NCBI GenBank assembly: GCA_902802945.1
Contig: CADCOC010000036.1
Location: 1-32,652 of the forward strand
DNA: 32,652 nt
DNA from: an uncultured bacterium
Lineage (GTDB): Bacteria; Verrucomicrobiota; Kiritimatiellia; RFP12; UBA1067
Reading direction: 5' to 3'
The first letter of the stretch is position 1. Each line of letters starts with the position of its first letter. A program made the translations under genes and the position numbers. The notes under the pieces were generated by a model. That model was given only the letters and a program-made list of their open reading frames with translations, made no database searches and had not been told where the DNA came from. Shown here piece by piece: positions 8,974-16,343 of this stretch.

Positions 8974-9887
8974 CGCATCATGCCTCCTCCGCCACCAGGT
9001 CCGGGCATCCTGCCGCCACCAGGTCTGGGCATCCTGCCGCCACCAGGTCCGGGCATCCTGCCACCGCCGGGTCCGAGCATCCTGCCGCCGCCACCCTGTC
9101 CGGGAGCATTGCCGCCGCCCGTACCACCCGTACCGCCGCTCGTTTTCTTGTTGCCGCTGCCGCTCGCCGTCGAGTCGGTCTTTAGCGGATTCTGGGAGAT
9201 GTCCCAGAGCGGTATTTCAAGCACCCGCACGATGGGATAGGGTTCCTTATCGTCGTCGATCGGTTTCATCCAGAACGTCAGTTGCACGCGACGTGGGATG
9301 CAGTTTGAATTGTCCCAGGTGTCCTGCCAGTTCGCCATCCCGCTCTTGAAGGGCTCGTCCTTGTCCAGCACGCGACAATTGAAGCCCTGCACCTGGGGAC
9401 CTAGCAGGAACCAGTCCCAGTTCGTCTCGTCGTCCTCGTCGAAGTCTTCGGGACGGAACTTCTCTTCGCCTATGACCTGGGCGATCAGGCCGGCGGGATG
9501 GTCCTCGTCGGCGTCCTTTTCGGAGCGCACGAACAGCGTCACCCTGTGCGGCGAGTGCGCGAAGCGGGAGTTGCGCCCGACTATGGAATTACCCAGTTTC
9601 GTCCATGTGATGACGTCCGACAATTCGGGCTCGTTGCGCTCGTTCTCGTCCAGCAACATGAATCCGTCCGCGTTGGAGGCCTGTCCGCTCGTCGGGAAGT
9701 AGGCGCTGCGGAGGGCGTATGCGACCTGCGCGGTGATGTAGTCCACGCGCTGCATGTTGTCGGCCATCTCCGTGGCGAGCGTCCAGTTGCGCACGACCGT
9801 GTGGAACACCATCGTGCTGACGATCGTCATGATCGCGAGGATCATGATGGAGAGCAGCATCTCGACCATGGTGAAGCCGCGCCTCAT
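8970..9887 (-). CDS. gspJ: Type II secretion pseudopilin GspJ-like, with Gly-rich tail
   Basis: A 305-residue prepilin-like protein. The leader MRRG ends at the prepilin peptidase site G|FTMVEMLLSI with Glu5 present, followed by the hydrophobic stalk. The length and position before gspK fit GspJ, a tip pseudopilin. The last 45 residues or so are low complexity: a Gly/Thr/Ser linker and then about four copies of an eight-residue GGGRMPGP unit encoded by 24-base DNA repeats (about 8985-9100). This tail is not part of the GspJ fold. The ATG at 9887 overlaps the gspI stop as ATGA and has GGAGGAA upstream; a GTG at 9905 in the same frame is less likely. Confidence 0.82.
   Translation of the reverse strand: MRRGFTMVEMLLSIMILAIMTIVSTMVFHTVVRNWTLATEMADNMQRVDYITAQVAYALRSAYFPTSGQASNADGFMLLDENERNEPELSDVITWTKLGNSIVGRNSRFAHSPHRVTLFVRSEKDADEDHPAGLIAQVIGEEKFRPEDFDEDDETNWDWFLLGPQVQGFNCRVLDKDEPFKSGMANWQDTWDNSNCIPRRVQLTFWMKPIDDDKEPYPIVRVLEIPLWDISQNPLKTDSTASGSGNKKTSGGTGGTGGGNAPGQGGGGRMLGPGGGRMPGPGGGRMPRPGGGRMPGPGGGGGMMR
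8985..9100 (-). repeat. 24-base tandem repeat inside gspJ
   Basis: About four imperfect direct copies of a 24-base unit encode successive GGGRMPGP octapeptides at the C terminus of the GspJ-like protein. The copies differ by single bases, for example GGTCTG for GGTCCG. The period is a multiple of three, so copy-number changes would keep the frame. Confidence 0.8.
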
Positions 9888-10375
9888 GACTGCTTTTTCC
9901 TCCACAGCGTGAGCACCTCCAGCTTGGGACGCTCGTCGTCGCGCATTCGCGTGCTTCCCCAGCGGACGAGCGTGCGAAGCGTATAGAGATAACCGGCGCG
10001 CTTGAGCTCCTCGTCGTCGACCTCGTCCACTTTGCGCTCAAACGTGTACTCCAACAGCTCGTCGCGGCGGTCCTTCGGCAGATCGGACTGGGAGATTTCC
10101 AAGTCGTCCAGCAGTTCCCCGGCGGTCGTCTCCTGGATGTTCAGCTGCTCGTCCTCCAGAGGATCGCCCGTCACGAGGTCCGGCGAAGGAATCGGGAACA
10201 CCGTCTCCCCCAGCGTAAGCACGTACTGGGCCGTCTCGTGGTCCTGCGACGCCTTCATGACCTTCTGGCAGTTCGCGAAGCTCGTCAGCAGCACGACGAG
10301 GCCGATCGAGAGGATGATCGTGGCGATCATCACCTCGAGGAGCGTGAAGCCCTGTCTGCCAGTCCGCGCGTTCAT
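9884..10375 (-). CDS. gspI: Type II secretion pseudopilin GspI-like
   Basis: A 163-residue prepilin. The leader MNARTGRQG is followed by FTLLEVMIATIILSIGLVVL, the prepilin peptidase site with Glu5 and the helical stalk. FTLLEVM with a following hydrophobic stalk and a small size is the usual GspI pattern. In the model machine GspI nucleates the tip complex with GspJ and GspK. The start overlaps the stop of the gspH-like gene and the stop overlaps the gspJ start, each by four bases (ATGA), so H, I, J and K are translationally coupled. Assignment to GspI rather than another minor pseudopilin relies on gene order and the stalk. Confidence 0.82.
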   Translation of the reverse strand: MNARTGRQGFTLLEVMIATIILSIGLVVLLTSFANCQKVMKASQDHETAQYVLTLGETVFPIPSPDLVTGDPLEDEQLNIQETTAGELLDDLEISQSDLPKDRRDELLEYTFERKVDEVDDEELKRAGYLYTLRTLVRWGSTRMRDDERPKLEVLTLWRKKQS

Positions 10376-11214
10376 CGCCTCTTGCCGTCCCTTTCGTCCT
10401 CGTCGTCACCTATCGTGACCTTGCCCGAGCGCGCCACGTTCACGGTCCTCAGCTCCTCGCCCTCCTCGTCGTCATCCGTCGCCGCGAACAAGGTGACGCG
10501 GTATGGCGCGCAGTTGCCGTTAGTCTCGTAGATGACGCGGCCTTCGTTCTCGGGCCGGACCTCTTGCTTCTCCTCGCCGTCCTTTGCGTCGCGGTCGATT
10601 TCGCCGGAAGCATTGGGCTGGACCACCACAGCCGCCTGGCGCTTCATGATCAGGCCGTCGGCCTCGCTGCGAAGCTGGGTGGCAGTCGCCACGTCAAGTG
10701 CCCTGCCGTCCTCGTCCACAAGTTCTACGCGGAACAGCACCCCCTCGAAGGAGCGCGTGGCGTCCTCCTTGGCGAGTTCGTCCAGGTCGAGAATGTTCTC
10801 CGTGTACAGATATCCTGCCTTCTTAGCCGGTTTGGACTCGTCTCCATTCCCCGGGCCGTCCCCATCCTCAGTTTCACCATCCGTCATGGTTTCCTCGACG
10901 GGAATGACTTCCGTGCCGTTAACCTCACGGTAGATAGGCGCGACCTTCTGGCCCACCTCGCTGGTGTCCACTCCCTCGCCGCTAAGCTGCACGGTAATCG
11001 TGTTGCCTGAGAAGCTTATCACGGCGGGGCGCTGGCGGAGGATTGCAAGCGCGTTGGCGTAGTGCGACATCTGCGCGACGCCACGCGCGGCGGCCCGGGC
11101 GCGCGCGGCATCGCGTCCGGACGTAACGCTCGCGACCGCCGCAGCCAGCATCACGCAGATGATGCCCACGACGATGAGTATCTCGATTAGCGTGAAACCG
11201 GCGCGGCGTTTCAT
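10372..11214 (-). CDS. gspH: Type II secretion pseudopilin GspH-like
   Basis: A prepilin of about 280 residues, longer than typical GspH (around 170-200). The leader MKRRAG is followed by FTLIEILIVVGIICVMLAAA, giving a clear prepilin peptidase site with Glu5. The globular region is rich in acidic residues (EETMTDGETEDGDGPGNGDE) and may carry an inserted disordered loop. The start at 11214 gives a standard short leader; an in-frame ATG at 11235 adds seven residues (MLSLDPA) and cannot be excluded because neither has a strong ribosome site. The position between gspG and gspI supports GspH. Confidence 0.75.
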   Translation of the reverse strand: MKRRAGFTLIEILIVVGIICVMLAAAVASVTSGRDAARARAAARGVAQMSHYANALAILRQRPAVISFSGNTITVQLSGEGVDTSEVGQKVAPIYREVNGTEVIPVEETMTDGETEDGDGPGNGDESKPAKKAGYLYTENILDLDELAKEDATRSFEGVLFRVELVDEDGRALDVATATQLRSEADGLIMKRQAAVVVQPNASGEIDRDAKDGEEKQEVRPENEGRVIYETNGNCAPYRVTLFAATDDDEEGEELRTVNVARSGKVTIGDDEDERDGKRR

Positions 11215-11253
11215 GGCGGGATCCAACGAGAGCATTAAGGGGAGAACGCCCTT

Positions 11254-11679
11254 TTAGCTCCTCTTCTTCTTGTCGTCGTAGTTGGTGATGTCGTCCTCGT
11301 TACCGAACTCGCCATCGGGACCGGCTGACGTAATGGACGGACGCTTCTTGCCCTTCTTCTCGTACTTGAGCTCGTTCCCCCAAGGATCGACGGGCTCGCC
11401 TTCCAGCATCGGGTCGGAACCATCCGCCTGCTCCTGCGTGAGCACTTCTAGCGATTCGGGGTACTTGCCGTGCTTCATGTTGTAGCTCTTCACGGCAACG
11501 TCCACGTTGTTGATGAGGGCGCGGGTGGTCGAGATGCGGGCGTCCGCGAGGTAGTTCATGTAGGCGGGAACGGCGACTGCGCCGAGCATGCCGATGATGG
11601 CCACCACGACGAGGATTTCGATCAGGGTGAAGCCCTGGCGGAGCGTCTCGCGCGCTATGCGTTTTTCTTGTTTGTTCAT
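11254..11679 (-). CDS. gspG: Type II secretion major pseudopilin GspG
   Basis: A 141-residue major pseudopilin. A 16-residue basic leader ends in QG|FTLIEILVVVAIIGMLGAVAV, cut by GspO. The C-terminal part PWGNELKYE, then SAGPDGEFGNEDDI, is the calcium-binding loop that marks GspG. This is the most abundant pilus-forming subunit of the T2SS pseudopilus. AAAGGA is placed six bases before the ATG. It is 41 nt downstream of gspF; the following gspH-like gene starts about 40 nt after its stop. Confidence 0.95.
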   Translation of the reverse strand: MNKQEKRIARETLRQGFTLIEILVVVAIIGMLGAVAVPAYMNYLADARISTTRALINNVDVAVKSYNMKHGKYPESLEVLTQEQADGSDPMLEGEPVDPWGNELKYEKKGKKRPSITSAGPDGEFGNEDDITNYDDKKKRS

Positions 11680-11720
11680 GGTTTGTTCCTTTCTGATTGT
11701 TGTTGGATGGGAAATGGATG

Positions 11721-12971
11721 TCAGCCGAGGGCCTTCGACATGTTGAACACGGCCATGAGGATGGCAATGGCGACGAAGCCGACTGCGGCGGCGATCATGA
11801 CGATGAGAATCGGCTCAAGGGCGTTCGTGAACGACGTGATGTTGCGGTCCATGTCCTTCTGGTAGCGCATGCCGATGTGCTCGAGGGAGGCGGTCATGTT
11901 GCCGGCCTGCTCGCCGACCGCGAGCATGTCCGTCATCATGCGCGGGAACGCGCCGGAGGCTGCGAGCGGCCCGGAGATGGACGTACCGTCCGTCACGCGC
12001 TTGCGCGCGTTGGCGAGAGCCTGGCCGATTACGGCGTTGCCGCACGTCTCCTCGGATATCTTCAACGCCTGCAGCACATTGACGCCGTTCGAGAGCAGCG
12101 TCTTAAGCGTAAAGGCAAGGGAGGCGTAGACGCCATTCGCGACGATGCCCTTGATGAGCGGCATCTTCAGTTTCCAGCCGTCCACGCGGAGACGGCCGGA
12201 AGGCGTCTTCTTCCACCTCTTGAACCAGAAGACGATAAGCACCACGATGATGGCGATCAACCAGCCCCACTGCTTGAAGCCGTGGCTCATGCCGATGAGG
12301 ATTCGCGTTGGCAGCGGAAGCGCCGCCCCCATGGAGTCGAACACCTTCTGGAACTGCGGGATAATCCACACGAGCGCGGCGATCACCGCGAGCACGCCGA
12401 AGCACAGCACCACGATCGGGTACGAGAGCGCGCTCTTGATCTTGCCGCGCATGTTGTCGTTGCGCTCGTAGTGATCGACGAGGCGCCGCAGCACCTCGAT
12501 CATCGCGCCAGACGACTCGCCTGCGCGCACCATGTTCGAGTAGAGCGGCGGGAAAGTCTCGGGGTAGCGCTTGATCGCGTCGGAGAACGCCTCGCCGTTC
12601 ACGATCGCCTGACACAGCCCCTGCGAGATGGCGCGCTGGGCGCTATCCTCCTCGCCCTGGTTGGCGAGGCAGCTGAGAGCCTGTCCGAGCGTCATGCCGG
12701 CCTCTAGCAGGTCTGCAAGCTCGCCCGTGAAGAGCAGCACCTCCACGGGCTTCATCTGCGTGGCCTTCTTCCCGAACTTCAACTTGAACGGGCTGCCGCC
12801 GCCGGACTTCTTCTTCGCATCGGCGGCGCCGCCCCCCGCCTCGGAGACCGAGAGCGGGGTGTGGCCGAGCTTGCGGACGGCGGCCAGCGCCTCAGGACGG
12901 CCTGCGGCCTGGACGGTTCCCTCCACGCGCTTGCCGTCCTTCGTCACTGCCTTGTAGGTGAATGCCGCCAT
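11721..12971 (-). CDS. gspF: Type II secretion inner-membrane protein GspF
   Basis: A 416-residue polytopic platform protein with the usual two T2SSF repeats. The N terminus FTYKAVTKDGKRVEGTVQA is the typical GspF/PilC opening. The first T2SSF domain runs from about 70 to 190 with LLFTGELADLLEAGMTL, and the second from about 270 to 395. Hydrophobic helices occur near 170-195, 220-240 and at the C terminus (PILIVMIAAAVGFVAIAILM). GspF connects the ATPase GspE to pseudopilus assembly. AAAGGAGG overlaps the serA stop and lies seven bases before the ATG at 12971; an upstream in-frame TTG is less likely. Confidence 0.95.
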   Translation of the reverse strand: MAAFTYKAVTKDGKRVEGTVQAAGRPEALAAVRKLGHTPLSVSEAGGGAADAKKKSGGGSPFKLKFGKKATQMKPVEVLLFTGELADLLEAGMTLGQALSCLANQGEEDSAQRAISQGLCQAIVNGEAFSDAIKRYPETFPPLYSNMVRAGESSGAMIEVLRRLVDHYERNDNMRGKIKSALSYPIVVLCFGVLAVIAALVWIIPQFQKVFDSMGAALPLPTRILIGMSHGFKQWGWLIAIIVVLIVFWFKRWKKTPSGRLRVDGWKLKMPLIKGIVANGVYASLAFTLKTLLSNGVNVLQALKISEETCGNAVIGQALANARKRVTDGTSISGPLAASGAFPRMMTDMLAVGEQAGNMTASLEHIGMRYQKDMDRNITSFTNALEPILIVMIAAAVGFVAIAILMAVFNMSKALG

Positions 12972-12984
12972 CTGCAAACCTCCT

Positions 12985-14151
12985 TTACTTGATCACGCGC
13001 ACGCGGATCACGGCCTCGCTCTTCTTGAGCTGGTCCACGACCTCCGCAGGAATCGGCGCGTCCACGTCGATGAGCGTGTAGGCGAAGTCGCCGCGGCTCT
13101 TGTTTGCGATAGAGTCGATGTTCACGCCGGCGTTGCCGAGGATGGACGTGAACTGGCCGATCATGTTCGCCACGTTCTTGTGGCAGATCGCCACGCGACC
13201 GGCCCGGTTCGTCGGGCCGAGCGAGCAGGCGGGGTAGTTGACGGAGTTCACGATGTTCCCGTTCTCGAGGAAGTCGCGCATCTCCTTCACCGCCATCACG
13301 GCGCAGTTGTCCTCGGCCTCCTCGGTCGACGCTCCAAGGTGCGGGATCACGATGCATCCCTTCTTCCCGGCCGTAGTGGAGTTCGGGAAGTCGCTCACGT
13401 ACCGGCGCACCTTGCCGCTCTCGAGCGCGGCAAGCATGTCCTTCTCGTTCACGAGCGCGTCGCGTGCGGCGTTGATCACGATAACGCCCGTCTTCATCAT
13501 GGCGATGGACTCGGCGTTGATCATGCCCTTCGTGGAGTCGAGCGCCGGCACGTGGATCGTGATGAAATCGCATACGCGGTAGATGTCCTCCACGTTCTTG
13601 CAGTGCTGCACGGCGCGGTTGAGGTTCCACGCGGCGTCCACGGAAAGGTACGGGTCGTAGCCCATCACGTCCATGCCAAGGGCCACTGCGGCGTTCGCCA
13701 CCTTCTGTCCGATTGCGCCGAGACCGATCACGCCGAGCTTCTTGCCCTGGATCTCGGTTCCGGCAAATGCCTTCTTGGCCTTCTCGGCCGTCTTGTTGAT
13801 CGCCGCGTCGGCGGCGTTCTCCTTCACCCACTCGACGCCGCCGATGATGTCGCGGCTCGCGAGGAGCATGGCCGCGATCACGAGTTCCTTCACGCCGTTC
13901 GCGTTCGCGCCCGGGGTGTTGAACACCACGATGCCCTTCTTCGCGTACTCCGCGTGGGGGATGTTGTTCACGCCGGCGCCCGCGCGGGCCACGGCGAGGA
14001 GGTTCGCGCCGGGAACCATCTCGTCCATCTTGGCGCTGCGCACGAACACGGCGTCTGCGGACGCGAAGTCCTCCGTGCGCTCGTACCTGTCGTCCAGGTT
14101 GTTCAGCCCGACCGCCGCAATGGGGTTCAGGCATGTGTACTTGTAGTTCAT
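12985..14151 (-). CDS. serA: D-3-phosphoglycerate dehydrogenase with ACT domain
   Basis: A 388-residue NAD-dependent dehydrogenase for the first step of serine synthesis (3-phosphoglycerate to 3-phosphohydroxypyruvate). The Rossmann motif is GVIGLGAIGQKVANAA. Catalytic features include Arg in INAARDALVNE and the His in IPHLGASTEEAE. The C terminus from about 315 has an ACT fold (VAICHKNVANMIGQFTSIL, GDFAYTLIDVDAPI), the usual serine-sensing domain. The length is that of the short SerA class without the extra intervening domain. It sits between gspE and gspF, 58 and 13 nt apart. A housekeeping biosynthetic gene in the middle of a secretion operon is odd and suggests operon insertion or a shared-expression need. 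Confidence 0.93.
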   Translation of the reverse strand: MNYKYTCLNPIAAVGLNNLDDRYERTEDFASADAVFVRSAKMDEMVPGANLLAVARAGAGVNNIPHAEYAKKGIVVFNTPGANANGVKELVIAAMLLASRDIIGGVEWVKENAADAAINKTAEKAKKAFAGTEIQGKKLGVIGLGAIGQKVANAAVALGMDVMGYDPYLSVDAAWNLNRAVQHCKNVEDIYRVCDFITIHVPALDSTKGMINAESIAMMKTGVIVINAARDALVNEKDMLAALESGKVRRYVSDFPNSTTAGKKGCIVIPHLGASTEEAEDNCAVMAVKEMRDFLENGNIVNSVNYPACSLGPTNRAGRVAICHKNVANMIGQFTSILGNAGVNIDSIANKSRGDFAYTLIDVDAPIPAEVVDQLKKSEAVIRVRVIK

Positions 14152-14192
14152 TGTTTCTCTTTTCTTTCTGTTTAGAGTTTATCGTAGAAAGC

Positions 14193-14206
14193 CGGGCACG
14201 CGCCCG
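14193..14206. other. Hairpin in the gspE-serA gap
   Basis: CGGGC (14193-14197) and GCCCG (14202-14206) form a five-pair stem with a four-base loop in the 58-nt gap between gspE and serA. On the minus strand it is followed by GCTTTCT. It is too weak to call a terminator but could lower read-through from gspE to the downstream genes or protect an mRNA end. Confidence 0.3.
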
Positions 14207-14209
14207 AAA

Positions 14210-15901
14210 TCATTGATCCTCCGTGACGCGGCGGATCTCGGTCACGGAGGTGACACCCTTGAACACCTTCGCCCAGCCGTCCTCGCGCAGAGTCTTCATG
14301 CCCTTGGATAGCGACAGCTCCTGGATCTGCGTGGCGTTCGCGCGCTTGACGATTGCGGACTCGATGTCCTCGTCCACTTCCAGCACCTCGAAGAGCGCGC
14401 GACGGCCCTTGTAACCCGTACGGCTGCACGCGTCGCAGCCGTTCGGCTCGAACACCGTATCCTTCTCAGGCGGATACGAGAGGTCGTAGAACTTGCGGTC
14501 GAGCGGCACCTCGCGGCGGCACTTCGGACAGAGCCGGCGGCAGAGGCGCTGGCCCATCACGCCCGCGACGGCGGACGCGATGAGGAACGGCTCCACGCCC
14601 ATGTCGATCATGCGCGGGAACGCGCCTGCGGCCGTGTTGGTGTGCAGAGTTGAGAACACCATGTGGCCGGTGAGCGAGGCGTTGATGGCGATTTCAGCCG
14701 TCTCGCGGTCGCGGATTTCGCCGACCATGATCTTGTCCGGGTCCTGACGCAGGAAGGCGCGCAGCGTGCGCGCGAAGTCAAGGCCGATGTCCTTGTTCAT
14801 CTGCACCTGGATGATGCCGTCCATCTGGTATTCGATCGGGTCCTCCGCCGTGAGGATGCGCACGTCCATCGTGTTCACCTCGTGGAGGAAGGAGTAGAGC
14901 GACGTGGACTTGCCGGAACCGGTCGGGCCCGTCACGAGGAAGATGCCGTTCGGACGACGGATGATCTTGTCGACGACGGCGAAGTCGCGGTCGTTGAAGC
15001 CGAGGTCCGCCATCTTCACGAAGTTGCCGCTCTTGGCGAGCAGACGCAACGAGATCGACTCGCCCCACGCGCCGGGCATCGTGGACACGCGGATGTCGAT
15101 GTCCTCGCCGCCGAGGCGGATGCCGATACGGCCGTCCATCGGGAGACGCTTCTCGGCGATGTCTAGGTTCGCCATGACCTTGATACGGCTGATGATCGCG
15201 CTCTTGAGCCGGTTCAGCTGCGGCGGCACGTCCACCTTGTGCAGCATGCCGTCGATGCGGTAGCGGATGCGCAGCTCCGTTTCCTGCGGCTCGATGTGGA
15301 TATCCGTCGCGCCCTGGCGGTCGGCTTCTGCGATGATCCTGTTCACGAACTTGACGATGGAGGCCTCTTCGCCCTCGGCGCCCACGTCGATCTTCGAGAT
15401 GGAACCTTCGTCCTCGTCCACCGCGTAACGGCCGTCCTCGATCATCTTCTCGATCGCGTCCGCGCCCACGCCGTAGAACTTCTTGATCGCCTTGTCAATC
15501 TCCTCCGCCGGCGCGAGGACCGTCCGCACCGGACAGTCCGCCGCGAGGCGCAGGCCGTCGCCCGCCACCGTCGAGAACGGGTCGCTCACGACCACGGTCA
15601 GCTCGCCGCCGTCGAACCGTAGCGGCAGCGCGTTGTACTTGTACACCGCGCTCGCCGGAAGCTTCTGCAGCACGTCTGGACGCGGCTGCACCTTCTCTAG
15701 GTCGATGTAGTCGAAGCCGAGGGATTCGCCGACTTTCTTGAGGAACTCCGCCTCCTTCACGCCGCCGAATTTGACCGTAGCCTCCGCAAGACCCATGTCG
15801 GGATTCGCCGCGCGCTGCTCGGCAATGCGGGCGAGGGCCTCGTCGGAATAGAGGCCAGTCGCCTTGAGGACGTTGAGCGCCAATCTGGATGTTTCAGCCA
15901 T
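14210..15901 (-). CDS. gspE: Type II secretion / pilus assembly ATPase GspE
   Basis: A 563-residue cytoplasmic motor ATPase of the GspE/PilB family. The N-terminal T2SSE_N domain covers about 1-150. The ATPase core has Walker A GPTGSGKST near 323-331, an Asp-box region ILTAEDPIEYQ, Walker B IMVGEIRDRETAEIA and the His-box sequence GHMVFSTLHTNTAAG. A tetracysteine zinc site follows: CPKC and, after about 30 residues, CDAC. It powers pseudopilus extension with GspF. It is the first gene of the operon. The start at 15901 has no Shine-Dalgarno sequence, and an extended -10 TGGTATAAT ends only eight bases upstream, so the transcript is probably leaderless. Confidence 0.95.
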   Translation of the reverse strand: MAETSRLALNVLKATGLYSDEALARIAEQRAANPDMGLAEATVKFGGVKEAEFLKKVGESLGFDYIDLEKVQPRPDVLQKLPASAVYKYNALPLRFDGGELTVVVSDPFSTVAGDGLRLAADCPVRTVLAPAEEIDKAIKKFYGVGADAIEKMIEDGRYAVDEDEGSISKIDVGAEGEEASIVKFVNRIIAEADRQGATDIHIEPQETELRIRYRIDGMLHKVDVPPQLNRLKSAIISRIKVMANLDIAEKRLPMDGRIGIRLGGEDIDIRVSTMPGAWGESISLRLLAKSGNFVKMADLGFNDRDFAVVDKIIRRPNGIFLVTGPTGSGKSTSLYSFLHEVNTMDVRILTAEDPIEYQMDGIIQVQMNKDIGLDFARTLRAFLRQDPDKIMVGEIRDRETAEIAINASLTGHMVFSTLHTNTAAGAFPRMIDMGVEPFLIASAVAGVMGQRLCRRLCPKCRREVPLDRKFYDLSYPPEKDTVFEPNGCDACSRTGYKGRRALFEVLEVDEDIESAIVKRANATQIQELSLSKGMKTLREDGWAKVFKGVTSVTEIRRVTEDQ

Positions 15902-15909
15902 GGCCGAAA

Positions 15910-15918
15910 ATTATACCA
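15910..15918 (-). promoter_or_regulatory. Extended -10 promoter of gspE, leaderless
   Basis: On the minus strand TGGTATAAT spans 15918 to 15910. Eight bases (TTTCGGCC) separate TATAAT from the gspE ATG at 15901, which puts the expected transcription start at or within two bases of the start codon. No good -35 is seen, which fits an extended -10 promoter. Confidence 0.7.
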
Positions 15919-15940
15919 TAAATTTGCCGCGAGTGGGCGG

Positions 15941-15969
15941 TTGACTAACGAAAACAGTTCTGATATACT
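15941..15969 (+). promoter_or_regulatory. Sigma70-type promoter of the tRNA pair
   Basis: TTGACT (15941-15946) and TATACT (15964-15969) are separated by 17 bases, and TG precedes the -10 by one base. The first tRNA begins 18 bases after the -10. This is the strongest consensus promoter in the window. Confidence 0.85.
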
Positions 15970-15987
15970 TTTCCCCGTTTTCCCCAT

Positions 15988-16061
15988 GCGGGCGTAACTC
16001 AATGGCAGAGTTCCAGCCTTCCAAGCTGGCCACGAGGGTTCGATTCCCTTCGCCCGCTCCA
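15988..16061 (+). tRNA. tRNA-Gly (anticodon TCC)
   Basis: A complete cloverleaf of 74 nt. The acceptor stem pairs GCGGGCG (15988-15994) with CGCCCGC (16051-16057), followed by discriminator T and an encoded CCA. The anticodon stem CCAGC/GCTGG encloses the loop CTTCCAA, giving anticodon TCC. The T arm is AGGGTTCGATTCCCT. It is the first of two tRNAs under one promoter. Confidence 0.97.
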
Positions 16062-16073
16062 TTCAGGGGCCTT

Positions 16074-16159
16074 GCCGGAGTGGCGTAATGGCAGCCGCAG
16101 CAGACTCAAAATCTGCCGTACGCAAGTACGTGAGGGTTCGAGTCCCTCCTCCGGCACCA
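16074..16159 (+). tRNA. tRNA-Leu (anticodon CAA)
   Basis: An 86-nt class II tRNA. The acceptor stem pairs GCCGGAG (16074-16080) with CTCCGGC (16149-16155), followed by A and an encoded CCA. The anticodon stem GCAGA/TCTGC encloses CTCAAAA, giving CAA. The long variable arm GTACGCAAGTAC confirms the leucine class. It lies 12 nt after tRNA-Gly and is probably processed from the same transcript. Confidence 0.96.
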
Positions 16160-16201
16160 GCCGGGCGCGCCGCGCAAGTCTTTCCTTTTCAGTTTTGAAA
16201 A

Positions 16202-16271
16202 ACATTTTCGCCGTCCTTTCCTTTTCGTGGTTGACGCCGAATAGTCTACCACAGGCGGACGGCGAAAATGT
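16202..16271. repeat. 15-bp perfect inverted repeat with 40-nt spacer
   Basis: Positions 16202-16216 are the exact reverse complement of 16257-16271 (15 of 15 bases, ACATTTTCGCCGTCC and its complement). GTGG (16227-16230) and CCAC (16249-16252) can extend the stem after an internal bulge. The minus strand of the spacer holds TGGTAGACT, an extended -10-like sequence, at 16243-16251. Confidence 0.8.
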
Positions 16272-16314
16272 CATGCCCCCGTTAGGGGTTTGTCAGGAAA
16301 ACGTCAAAAACGCC

Positions 16315-16338
16315 GGGAGGGCCGCGCTTGTCGCGGCC
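16315..16338 (+). repeat. REP-like palindrome, GGGAGGG foot (copy B2)
   Basis: A GGGAGGG foot at 16315-16321 is followed by a seven-pair stem, GGCCGCG (16320-16326) and CGCGGCC (16332-16338), around loop CTTGT. It matches the copy at 18175-18199 in the loop and foot, with paired C/G in place of T/A in the stem. It lies just after the stop of the minus-strand EIIA fusion gene, where it could also act as a hairpin at the transcript end, with TTTTT about 10 nt further on the minus strand. Confidence 0.75.
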
Positions 16339-16343
16339 TCGAA

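Larger units (their letters stand above)
16160..16343. other. Gene-free stretch between tRNA-Leu and the EIIA fusion gene
   Basis: The 184 bases hold a GC-rich stretch then TCTTTCCTTTTC (about 16164-16191) that may end the tRNA transcript, a long inverted repeat (16202-16271) with a promoter-like TGGTAGACT on the minus strand (16243-16251), CCCC-GTTA-GGGG (16277-16288), and a GGGAGGG-type palindrome (16315-16338). No protein-coding gene is supported here; the minus-strand frame across it runs antisense through both tRNAs. Confidence 0.6.

Noticed and set aside
15999..16274. Small minus-strand frame running antisense through both tRNAs
   Set aside because: The C-terminal peptide (RESNPRGQLGRLELCH) is the well-known false translation of antisense tRNA; only the promoter-like sequence and inverted repeat above it are kept as observations.
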